From the NCBI RefSeq assembly GCF_028389875.1, contig NC_084672.1, forward strand, positions 3,757,501-3,821,500: DNA of 64,000 nucleotides, given 5' to 3'. The DNA is from Rhea pennata. Lineage: Eukaryota; Chordata; Aves; Rheiformes; Rheidae. The notes beneath the pieces were generated by a model, which searched no databases, was not told the DNA's origin, and saw only the letters and a program-made list of their open reading frames with translations. Below are positions 22,901 through 32,900 of this stretch, one piece after another. Within the stretch, counting starts at the first letter, position 1. Every line of letters starts with the position of its first letter. Both the position numbers and the translations under genes were made by a program.

Positions 22901-25630
22901 TGTGTTATCTTGCAACAAAATGCACTTAATTGATAAAATATTTTAAACTTTAAGTGCAAGTTTTCACTATCGTTTTCATAATGTCAGAGAACACTGTTAC
23001 TATGCATATTTAATGATGTTATTTCTTATCTCTTATAGCAGAAGGCCTGTTAGTGTATTTTAGGTAAATTCATAAATACATTCTTTATTATAATAAAAGT
23101 TACTTATATTAAAATGTATTTACTTTGTAGCATATTAAGGAATCCTGTAACAAATAAGAAGCATTACAGATTGTATGTAATCCACAAAGTTCCTCAGGTC
23201 AGAGTGCTGGATTTTCAGAAAGTGAAACTCAAAGTAAGTCTGCTATTTTCTGATTTGGCACAAGATAAAGACCTTTTTTCTTGTTACAGTCTTGAAACTT
23301 CAGTGGTAACAATAAGTTTTTTCCCATTGACGTAAAGTGTATCAAAATGAGGAATTACAGCTGGCTCTAAAACATGCATTTCATTTTCTTTTACGGTTGC
23401 GTTCTGTTAAGGATACAGTCTCTTTAATTATGATTTACTACCATTGATTGTTTAGTCTGACTCTTCTGGGCATCCAGTATTGTTGGCAGAAAAACAGACC
23501 TCTAGAGAGAGGAATGAGAAATCGCAGCGTAGCACTATGCTTTAAATGAGGATTTTAGTGTGGGGAAGAGTTGGTCAGCAGAAGATGCATGATGTTCTGC
23601 TCTCTGGTGGAACATCAGGCTGTCATGAGTTCTTAGTTTTAAGAGCGTTAGGTTGGTGTGCCTGGAGTCTCAGTGTTCGGACACTGTTTGTGTGCTTATT
23701 CTTAAATCTGGTCTCCACGTACCAGTTCTTGCTGCAGAAGATGAGCTGAAGAGTCTTTCTTTGCAAAGACCAAAGCTTTGCAAAATGCAATGTTCTTGAA
23801 TTAACTTTGTGTGTGTGGTATCGCTGTAGGAGCGACAGGAGGCAGAGAAAATGTTCAAGGGCAAACGGGGTGCACAGCTTGCAAAGGATATTGCCAGGAG
23901 AACAAAAACGTAAGATAAAAAAAAACAATTTACACTGGCATTCTCCTTCAGAAACACCACTTTGCTTGATCTGTGCGGCATTAGGCTGCATTAGGCACTA
24001 GACTGAAATATCAGTTATTGGCAGGATGGCTTAACAACTTTGGCAGCCAGAAATGCCTTGTCTAGGCATCCTAGTTTTTGGATGGTGGTGAATTAATCTC
24101 AGAAATATTTGTGAAAATGTGTATACAGTCAGGGTGGATTGATTTCAGTCAACAAGCAGAAGCCCTTAACTTTGCTAATTGTTTTTTTGTCTCTGTTATT
24201 TTACTGAAGAGAGGTGGCCATTATTTGTTTTTTCTAATTGATTGGTAACTAAAAATGTTTTGCTTTGCCACGGAATATAACCCTCAAAAAATATCTGCTT
24301 TAACTAGGAGGATACAATGCAGATGAAAACCTTTAGTTAAGCTATTTCAGCCATATGCTTATTCAATTTAATTCTTTATTATACAGTGGTACATCCTGTG
24401 TTTTGTTCAATCTTTTACTGAGCTGAATTTGTCAGAATTCAGTTGGTACCTGACAACAGCATTTGAAAATTTGTAGCTAAATAAAAATCTCTTGAACGTA
24501 TTGTGTAAACTGTAACATGAAACTGTCGCTACTTTGTGAGTAGAAAGAAGTCCAGGTCTATGAGTGTTTTAGACTACATAGATTGTTGAACTGAAATAGT
24601 TCAATAAATTGATATGAATAAAATGCTTCTCCAGCAGCAAAAGAGATTACAGCTATCTCAGGCTGGGTCAGCATTTCAGGAAACTCTTCTCAGCCAAATA
24701 GGCAGGGACTTCCATTTCACACGTGATCTTTTGTTCTTAAAACAGCAGCAGATAACCTTTTTTCTTTTAAGCTAAATGTTTGGAGTAGACTTTAATACAG
24801 GCTGCCACAATATCAAATTCATTAAGAATGAGAAACCGAATTTTGCTTGATCTGTTTGTATCCACCCTGCTTTTGTAACAACGGCAGACAATCTGAGTGT
24901 TCAGCAACATCCAAACTGAGCGGCTTCTGTCAACTGCTTAATTCGTAAAGTTAAGGTCTGCCTCTCTTTATGAGCAGATGAAAAGATGGGGGGAATGGGA
25001 CAGTGAGGACGAGCTGCTGGTGTTTCTGAAGGAGGCAGTTCTTCACTGTATCAGTTTGTTAACAAAGATAAGATACTACACTTGATTGAATGAAATACTT
25101 CCAAACTTAGTTTGGAAGTTAGAGAAGCACGTGCTCTTCCAGGGGTGTAATGATATGCCTTTGCTTTGAAGCTTCAATCCAGGTGCTGGTTTGCTAACTG
25201 ACAAGAAGAAAGCTGGGCCCTCCCCCGGAGATGTTGAGGCAATTAAGGTAATATGTTAGGACACTACGTACAGACAAAAGTGGAGGATAAAAATTGTGGA
25301 TCCTGCCTTAACAAGTATTTCGCTCTTCCTGGCAGCTCCTGGCTCTATTCAAACCAACAGAACAGTATGTTCTAGACGCTGCTTCTGTCGTTTTTCTTCT
25401 GTTACGCCGTGTCTGTTTCTTAGGAAATCAATGACATTTTATTCTGAGGTTAGAGTTATCTCAGGGTATTTAATAAGGAGAGAAGTAAGCTTGTGCTTTA
25501 TCACTCATATAACTTTGTACAATATAAAAGCTGAGCTTTGCTTAACTTGAAAAAAAATCTTTTTTTTTTGTTTATTCTAAACAGATTGTTGGCATATTGC
25601 ATGTAAAGATTCATCTTGTTCTTTTGTCTG

Positions 25631-25662
<32 letters not shown>

Positions 25663-26313
25663 CTGCTATAGCAAATGCTACAACTTTGGCTGAAGTGGAG
25701 AGACTCAAAGGCTTGCTACAGTCCGGTCAGATTCCCGGCAGAGAACGAAAATCAGGTCACAATACACTTCCATTGCTTCTGTCTTCCAAATAGAATCTGC
25801 CTCTCTTAGTAGCTTCCTGATGCTTTATGGGATCTCAGCAGCAAGTTAAGTTGGAAGAGCTGGGCAATGGGGAAGCTGAAAAAACCCTGGTGTCAAATTG
25901 GTGTAATTTGAGGGTCAGAATGACAAAGGATCACCTCTTTAAAGACTCTCTAATTGGCACGCTAGCTCTCTGGCCTCCAGAGTGCAATTCAAACCATAAG
26001 GTTGAATATGTAGATAGAAGAGGGAGAACTGAACCGAACCCAGGGCTTCTTGCTGATAGAGCCCCAAGAGGCTCAAGCGCCTTTCTGACCAGGGACAGAG
26101 TCAAATCTCTGGGCTCTGAAACTGTGTTGTGAGGTGACCGGAAGCATTCGAACGATGACTGCCCCTCTTCAGAGGGGTGAGAATTGATATCGCTCCTGTG
26201 GGGGGAAAAAAAACCGAACGCTTGGAGTGAAAACGCCGCTGTGTCCTTTCCTAGGCCCCTCGGAGGACGCGGAAGAAGAAATGGAAGAAGACCCCGTTCC
26301 CAACGGCTCTTAA
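19896..26313 (+). CDS. SNRPA1: SNRPA1, U2 small nuclear ribonucleoprotein A' (complete, nine exons)
   Basis: Nuclear protein of the U2 snRNP. With U2B'' it binds stem-loop IV of U2 snRNA in the spliceosome. Exons: 19896-19977, 20520-20667, 21240-21318, 22374-22420, 23131-23233, 23830-23909, 25172-25247, 25662-25755, 26255-26313. They total 768 nt, i.e. 255 residues plus stop, the same length as human U2A'. The start is MVKLTAELIEQAAQYTNAVR. Leucine-rich repeats span roughly residues 20-140 (e.g. FDAIDFSDNEIRKLDGFPLL, LKTLLMNNNRI, LRELILTNNNIAEL). The LRR cap follows (HYRLYVIHKVPQVRVLDFQK), then a basic segment and an acidic tail (EDAEEEMEEDPVPNGS). The sequence is highly conserved and no lesion is seen. 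The gene sits between PCSK6 and SELENOS, as in other amniotes. Confidence 0.97.
20158..20460 (+). repeat. G-rich minisatellite in SNRPA1 intron 1
   Basis: About 12-13 diverged copies of a roughly 25-bp unit built on GGGGATGTGGGGCCTGG, separated by GAGGGGCCT or AAGGGCC variants. G-runs of 3-4 (one longer run near 20360) give strong G-quadruplex potential on the sense strand of this short intron. Confidence 0.88.
20520..20667 (+). CDS. SNRPA1: SNRPA1 exon 2
   Basis: Reads (G)YKIPVIENLGATLDQFDAID through LKTLLMNNNRI, ending TG before donor GTGAGC. It carries the first LRRs. Confidence 0.97.
21240..21318 (+). CDS. SNRPA1: SNRPA1 exon 3
   Basis: Reads (C)RIGEGLEQALPSLREL then ILTNNNIAEL, in phase 0 before donor GTAAGC. 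LRR segment. Confidence 0.97.
21400..21522 (+). mobile_element. tRNA-Ile-derived SINE with CR1-like tail
   Basis: In SNRPA1 intron 3, sense orientation. The head (about 21400-21476) matches a tRNA-Ile body: A box TTAGCTCAGTTGG, anticodon stem TGGTG/CACCA, T arm with GGGTTCAGTCCCC (a diverged B box). The anticodon-loop triplet reads GCT rather than AAT. The tail (about 21480-21522) has GGGTTGG, then CCTTCCAACC, then ATTCTATGAGTCTATG. This is the CR1 3' end with an internal deletion of about 20-25 bases relative to the remembered CR1 end. CR1-mobilised tRNA-Ile SINEs of this build are known in passerines. The diverged B box and deletion suggest an old, inactive copy rather than a functional tRNA gene. 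Confidence 0.8.
22241..22277 (+). repeat. GTTT simple repeat
   Basis: About five GTTT units followed by T-rich sequence in SNRPA1 intron 3. Confidence 0.85.
22374..22420 (+). CDS. SNRPA1: SNRPA1 exon 4 (47-nt exon)
   Basis: Reads GELDPLSTIKSLTYL plus AG before donor GTAAGT. It is short but in frame and expected from the human gene. Confidence 0.96.
23131..23233 (+). CDS. SNRPA1: SNRPA1 exon 5
   Basis: Reads (S)ILRNPVTNKKHYRLYVIHK then VPQVRVLDFQKVKLK, in phase 0 before donor GTAAGT. LRR C-terminal cap. Confidence 0.97.
23830..23909 (+). CDS. SNRPA1: SNRPA1 exon 6
   Basis: Reads ERQEAEKMFKGKRGAQLAKD then IARRTK plus AC before donor GTAAGA. Basic segment after the LRR domain. Confidence 0.97.
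25172..25247 (+). CDS. SNRPA1: SNRPA1 exon 7
   Basis: Acceptor TTGCTTTGAAG. Reads (T)FNPGAGLLTDKKKAG then PSPGDVEAIK, in phase 0 before donor GTAATA. Confidence 0.96.
25631..25659 (+). repeat. SNRPA1: T29 homopolymer acting as polypyrimidine tract of SNRPA1 exon 8
   Basis: 29 uninterrupted T directly followed by AG at 25660-25661, the acceptor of exon 8. Length is likely polymorphic. Confidence 0.95.
25662..25755 (+). CDS. SNRPA1: SNRPA1 exon 8
   Basis: Reads TAIANATTLAEVERLKGLLQ then SGQIPGRERKS plus one base. The donor is CAG/GTCACA, which lacks the usual purine at +3 and G at +5 and so is weak, but frame and family sequence confirm it. Confidence 0.95.
26255..26313 (+). CDS. SNRPA1: SNRPA1 exon 9 (stop)
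   Basis: Acceptor CCTTTCCTAG. Reads (G)PSEDAEEEMEEDPVPNGS, then TAA at 26311-26313. Confidence 0.97.
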
Positions 26314-26442
26314 GCGCCGCCGGCGGCGGACGACGCTCGCGGGGGGCTCTCCTGCCGCGGGGGGCTCCTCCGGCCCGGGCGGAGGCGCGCGGGCCGCCCC
26401 AGGGCCGTGCGGGACCTCCTCGCGCTCTGCGTTTCACGCTTC

Positions 26443-26448
26443 AATAAA
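26443..26448 (+). terminator. SNRPA1: PolyA signal AATAAA of SNRPA1
   Basis: Canonical hexamer 130 bases after the stop, giving a very short 3'UTR. It lies only about 400 bases before the SELENOS ATG. Confidence 0.85.
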
Positions 26449-26589
26449 GCACCGTTGCCTTTTTCGCCCCGCGCGTCCTCTGAGGGAGCGCGGCGGGCGC
26501 CTCGCGGGGGGGGGGGCGGCGCCGGGGGGAGGGGCGGGAAGGGCGGAAATCGCCACGTTTGGGCGCTGCAGAGCGCGGAGGGCGCCCGG

Positions 26590-26848
26590 GGGGGCGGGGC
26601 TACCTGCGCGCCGCCCTGATTGGCGCTCCCTTCCGCTCCTCTCATTGGTCCGGCCCTCGCTGAGCTCACCCTGTTTCCGCGCGCCCGCCCTCGCCAGAGG
26701 ACCGCCACGCTGCAGCTTCGCTTTCTGATTGGCTTCCCTGCTCCGCGGCGGGGTGACGTGGCCGAGAACGAGGAGGGCGGTGATTGGTCGCGCCTTCGGG
26801 GCGACTCCCGGACGTGCGACGCCGGCGGCTCCGGCTGCGAGCGGGGCG
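26590..26848 (+). promoter_or_regulatory. SELENOS: SELENOS promoter and leader: GC box, four inverted CCAAT boxes, UPRE-like site
   Basis: GC-rich with frequent CpG. ATTGG (inverted CCAAT) occurs at 26619-26623, 26644-26648, 26728-26732 and 26783-26787. A GC box GGGGCGGGGC lies at 26591-26600. TGACGTGG at 26754-26761 equals the UPRE core bound by XBP1/ATF6, about 90 bases before the ATG. No ERSE (CCAAT-N9-CCACG) is present in exact form: CGTGG at 26757 and ATTGG at 26783 are 21 bases apart rather than 9. Human SELENOS is ER-stress inducible, so the site is plausible; function is inferred. Confidence 0.65.
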
Positions 26849-26939
26849 ATGGAGCGAGGCGGCGGCGGGGCCGCACCGGGCCCGGGCCCGGGCCGGCCGG
26901 CCCTGGAGCAGGAGGGCCTCGAGCTCCTGCAGCACACGG
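26849..26939 (+). CDS. SELENOS: SELENOS exon 1 (start codon)
   Basis: Reads [20 protein letters not shown] then [10 protein letters not shown] plus one base before donor GTGGGC. The MER start and the PALE.EGL segment match the family. Confidence 0.92.
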
Positions 26940-29900
26940 GTGGGCCGGGGCGGGGGGGCGGCCGGGCCTGGGGGTCCGGGGAGGGGGGGAACGGCCAGGC
27001 CTGAGGGGAGGAACGACGGGGCCCGCGGTGGGGGGGTGTCACAGGAGGGTGTCTGAGTTTGGGGGGGTCTCGGTGCGGGGAAGGGGGGCGGCGGCAGGGC
27101 CCGCGGTGGGTGGGGGGGTGTCACAGGAGGGTGTCTGAGTTTGGAGGGGTCTCGGTGCGGGGAAGGGGGGCGGCGGCAGGGCCCGCGGTGGGGAGGTGTC
27201 ACAGGAGGGTGTCTGAGTTTGGGGGGGTCTCGGTGTGGGGAAGGGGGGCGGCGGCAGGGCCCGCGGTGGGTGGGTGGGGAGGTGTCACAGGAGGGTGTCT
27301 GAGGTTGGGGGTCTCGGTGTGGGGAAGGGGGGCGGCGGCAGGGCCGCGGAAGGGGCCGGGCGCTGCCCTGGGGCTCCCTCTCCTCGCTGGCGGCCTGGCC
27401 GGGCGCCTGCCCTCGCGGCCCGCTCTGACCTGCGCTCTGACCTGCGGCTCGCCCCGTCCCCAGTGGGCTCCCTGCTCTCCAGCTACGGCTGGTACATCCT
27501 GCTGGCCTGTGTCGCCATCTACCTCCTCGTCCAGAAGATATCCCAAAGAGCGGCGGTCTGGCCGAGCAGCCAGCCCGGAGCAGCCGATGCAGCTGTCGGT
27601 GAGTAAATCTCAGCTTGTCCTTAGAGCAGCGTGCGGTGGTGCTTGTGTATGTGGCGGCTGTCACCCGCTGGGTTCCTGCTGGCGCTTCTCGGCTGTGCTG
27701 TGACCTCCCGCAGCCGTTCAGATCCACATGTGCTGACTCCTATTTAACGATAACCCCCAAAAAGGTTCTTTTTTCCGGGATTTGGTCTGCAAGTGTTACT
27801 CAGGATAACCGTTCAGGCCTGTGAGTGTGTACAGATCTTGTTACTGGAGAGATTGGTGGGAAAAGGTTTGGCCAAGAGAGAAGTATGTTTGAAAGGCTGT
27901 ATCAGAGAGAGATTGTGTCATGAAGTGATGTGGTCTGAAGAGAAGGACGAGGGCGTTGCAGAACGAGGGAACAGCTGGTCTTGACAGGGCAGCAGTTCAG
28001 GGCGCCACGCTGTTCAAATGGTATGTAGTCAGTTATCGAGTAATTTTCAGAATTATCTAAGGAAAACAACACACCCCAGCCTATGTACTGAAAAAGCCTT
28101 GAATGTTTGTTGATAAATATTTGCTGCCTCTATCCTTTCAATTATTCCTTCGCAGTTCCTACTGTATCAGGCTTATGTACAGTTGGGGTGTAACTGCCTC
28201 TTGCCTATGTAACTGTGGCTTAGGTTGTAAATCCTACACAGTCATGATCCTGCTTTATTTGGAGACATGCTGCTGTAAAGCACAGGCTATACTTATGGAT
28301 CTGCTTAAAGAATAACTGCTTGGCACCAACTTATTTGGCGTGCTGGCACGGGTAGTACACATGGCCTCAGAGCCGTCCTTATCCTGGTGGTGCTCCTTTG
28401 TAATGATAATTAAATTTTGATTTAAATGCCAAAACTGCGTATAAAAATGCAGTAAAAAATATTACTGCTGAAATTTCTTTTGTGTATTGATCACTGGATG
28501 ATAATGAATATGTAAGGAATCAAACAAATATAGAGATACTGCAGCTGCTGGAAGAGGAGTAATACTTGTCTTTGCTGAATGTAATTTCTTTTTCTTATGA
28601 CTTCTCTTAAAGGCCTAACAACAAAGTGGATACTCGATGTAGATTTTTTTAGAGACTGCAAGTTTTCTCTTGAGATGTTTGATACTTGGTGCTTTTAAGT
28701 CATTTCTCTGCTGATGGAACATGTTAAATCTGCCACTACTTCACTGCAATTAAAAAAAAAAAAAGAGAGAGAGAGAGAGAGCGAGCGAGAGAGAGAGAGC
28801 AATTGCCAGAAGGAGTAGGAGTGAATGTGAGATGGTTTCCTCATGCTTCTGAGTAAAACAAGTTCTCTGGGTAAAAATGGAATCCTTGTGAATGCATGGA
28901 TGGTATTTCCAAAATGATATTTGTTAAACAAAAACTTCAGAAATAGAAATAGAAGCAAGTCTTATAAGCTTCTTATAGAAGCTTATATTTTAATATGTTG
29001 ATAGATTTATTACGGGGATGACTTTACTATTAAAAGCCCACTGAAATAGTTTGGTTTAAAAAAATTAAAATGCGATTACATTTAAATCAGTGCATAAATT
29101 ACTGTAAAAGTTTAGTTGCAAGTTAAACTTCAATAGTGATTTTCTACTAAGCAGCAATAAAGAGAGATGTTAGCCTTCCTGTATTGAGGAATGCTTTGAG
29201 GGTACTGTTTAGAATTTATTTTTAATGATAGCCTTGCAAACTCTCACAATTTCTTAGAACCTGACGTGGTGGTAAAAAGGCAGGAAGCTTTGGCAGCAGC
29301 TCGCCTCAGGATGCAAGAGGAGTTGAATGCACAAGCAGAAAGATACAAAGAAAAACAGAAACAGGTAACCAGAGAGCATTTCTGTCTTACTCTCTGCTAG
29401 ATATCGGAAGAACAGGAGGCATCTCTGCTGGGTGGTAAGCTTTTCCCCCTCCTTCGTCTGGCCTGTTCTTTTATACAGTTTGTTAGCAGTAACTGGCATT
29501 AGATATCATGATGGGCCTTCACTGGTCTAACCACATATTTGTACACTTTGACTTGAGATCGTGATGTTCTTTATTGATTGGAATGATTGATGCATTCAGT
29601 ATTCTACTCCTTCTTGAAGTAATTGATTTCTTTGACAATTGCTTCTCCGCAAACAGCTGTGTGTGGGGAACACTGTGAGCCTGACTTCGTTTTTTTTTTT
29701 TTTTTTTGGCAGGAAAATTGATAATTAGGAAATTTTAGTTATATGTAGGAAATTTTAGTTATGTGCACAGGCGAATCACTGTAGGGGATTTACTGGCATT
29801 TAGATTAACTGAACTATCACATACATGTGCTTTCTGCAAGTATCAGTTCTTAAGAAATGTAGCTTAGTACGACATTGCTGTAATTTGAAGTTCTGAACTA

Positions 29901-32900
29901 CAGTCTGTGATACGAGACATATCCTATTGCTATGTGGGGCAGCATAGGAAAGTGTCTGTGTTAGGAGTAGAGATAATGTTGCTCGCTCATCCCAATTCTT
30001 TTTTTATTTGACTTCTGTAGTCAGCTACATTCAGCCTTAAGTCTGTAGCTGACACTTCAAGAAACATCAGCAGTCAAAGCTTAATGGAAAGTCATTCTGA
30101 GGAAGAGAACAACCATTATGGAGAAAATCTGGCTGTAGTGAACTTGGGGAGCTTTGCTTTCTTTGACTGGGTAGGGTAGCTACCTTTTGTCTGTGCTAGA
30201 TAGCAGAATAGGAGACTTGCTGAATAACTTCTCTCTTTCTTGTTGAGAGGAAGATGGTCTGTCTTAATCATTAATGTATTCTCTTCTGTGATTAAATTGA
30301 CAGATCTGGGAGGGCTGATGGTAGCGTACATTGTGATGCCAAGATGTAGCTGGCTTTTTTGTTGTTAATATTGAGGGAAATGGGGGGAAAGGAACAAACG
30401 TTTTTCTTCTGTAGAACCTTCCATTATACATTAAATGGTCATTATATGCAATATCCTTTACTTCGTAATTTCTGTAAGCTCATCACTTATGCTTGCCACA
30501 TAGTTCGGTTTTGCTTTCAAAATACTTTTAAGAACCAGGTGATCAAAAGAGGCTATGGATGCTTTTTTATTTACTTTTTTTTTGCTCTGCAGATAGTTGG
30601 AAAAAATGAGTGTTAATTTGAAAAATAAATGCTTCTATAAGCTCAGAGATACCTACAACAGACCTACCCCCCAAAAAAAAAAAAAAGTGTTTTCATAGCA
30701 TGGACAAATCTATCAGTTCTAAAAACTTAATCTTACAAATCGTGAATTTGTTTCTTAGCTTGAAGAAGAGAAGCGAAGGCAGAAGATAGCAATGTGGGAG
30801 AGTATGCAAGAGGGAAAAAGCTATAAAGGAAACCTGAAACTGAACCAGGTAACAACTGTGTTGTTAACCAGACTACAGGGATGTTTATGTAATTAGATTA
30901 GCTGAAACTCATGTTGATTAAATTCTGACTGACTAACTTTTGCTTATGTGAACAGCAAGAATTAGAATCTGGTGCCTCCACTTCATCGACTGTCCCAAAA
31001 CCTAAACCAAACAAAAAGCCTTTGCGAAGCGGAGGTAAGTATGAAATCCTCCAGATAATCTTAGCCTGGGATTAGAGCATTTATCCAGTAATGTACATAG
31101 TCATTATGTATTTACACATAATTTTTCTGCTTATTCAAGGAGAAAACAGAATGTGCCTTACGAGCTAGCTCTTTATCTCTAAATGATGTGGTCATGTTTG
31201 TACTCTGTGCAAACCTTACCAGGAAGCTTCTATGGTTGCCCCAGGGAAAGAAAATTTCCATTTTCTTAAAAATGTTTTTCCATGACTTACTGAGATGGGG
31301 ACTCAAAAATACAGTTTCTTACTTTTTTTTTTTCTGGGATCCCTCCCCCATTGTTGTAAAAGCCCAATAACTTCAAATTTAGGCTGTCTTTAAATCATCT
31401 GTAGTACTATTTAAATGCAGGAGAAAGCTATTTTACTTTGTATTATGTAGATTCACACAAATGAAACACTTCAGACAAAGTGAAACCTTACTTCTTAGCC
31501 ATCACAATAGTGACTTACAAAATTTACAAATTCAGCAGGTGAATAAACTGCTACCAACTCTTGCAAACCACTACACAGTCTCATTAAAGCACTGTCAACC
31601 AGTGAAGTCATCCAGATGGATGAACTGCTTTCTGTGGCATTATGTACCCCAGTTTAAGACTATTGCTGTAGACAAGTTATGCAGCTAATATCGTTTCTGT
31701 TTTTCTGGCCAAATAGCCTTTGCTGTACCTGCAAACGTTAATTTTAATACAATATTTTAATTGGAATTTTCCATAGTGGAAGGGGTCATCTAGACAAACC
31801 CAGTAATACCAGTCTAAAGGGGAAACCCACTGCAGCACTAAGTAAGTTACATGATTAAACTTGATTAAAAGTATTAAACCTCAAGATTCTTGATAGAACA
31901 TATTAAACTTCAATAATAGTTTCGTGCTGGAAGTTCTGCTTTGAGTATTTATACTAGCAGCTGTTGATATCTGCAGGAACTAATTCATCTTCTGTTGCTT
32001 AACATAAGCATGGTCTACTGTCTGATACCATCAAATATCATTTTTAGCTCTTACACAGAATATCTACTATGACGGGGAAAGAGAAATGCATGGATAATAC
32101 CTGTGCTAAGAAGCATAATCCTGGCAGCTGGTTTGAGGCATCTTTACAGCTGCTACCTGTCCTAATTTTGTTTTAAGGAAAATCTTTGCTTAAGTAACGG
32201 ATTACGGAATTAGAGGCCTCTGATCTTCTCATGAGGTAGATAAGGATGAAGTGAAAGAACCATCTGCACTGTTCAACTGCTGAATAGAGTTAGAAAGCAG
32301 AACTTAGTTAACATGAGAGAACCAGATAAACAAAGATGGAGGTAATGCTTGAGGTTTCAGTGGAACAGGCTGCTTTGAAAACTGATTGGTTAGCAAGGCT
32401 AGTGGGTTTTCAGTTTTATTTTTCTTTGCGTTGTACAGAACAAACTGAAGACATTTTCCAAGTCATATCTTTCCAAGTATATGCTCATAAAATGAAATTG
32501 TGTATAGTTATGATATTGTGAGATTTAACTGAAAGTGTCTATTTGCTTTGTTGCATGTACTTGCCCTTTAAAATTCATAAATAAAGTTCTCTTACGGTAT
32601 AAAAGAGTGGATCTACCTTTTAACCTTTAGAATATTCCTTGCATATTGTTGATTTACTGCAAAAAAAACCATATATATATATATTGCAAGTTCCTAATTA
32701 TTAGGGCTCCTGGCAAACAGATAGACTCTTACTGCTCTACAACAACTACAGAGAAGTGTTAAAGCTCTAATGCAGACTAAGAGAAATTAAATTACAATTA
32801 ATTTCAATTTAACTAATCCGAATGGGTCAAATGAAAACATGAATATTTTGCAATTTATTTTTATTATTATTTTTTTTGTACTGTTAGCACTATGTAAACC

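Noticed and set aside
26757-26787. Classic ERSE (CCAAT-N9-CCACG) in the SELENOS promoter
   Set aside because: The two half-sites are present on the minus strand, but the gap is 21 bases, not 9.
26666-27727. 353-codon minus-strand frame across SELENOS exons 1-2 and intron 1
   Set aside because: Repetitive peptide ([10 protein letters not shown]) generated by the intron-1 minisatellite; shadow of SELENOS.
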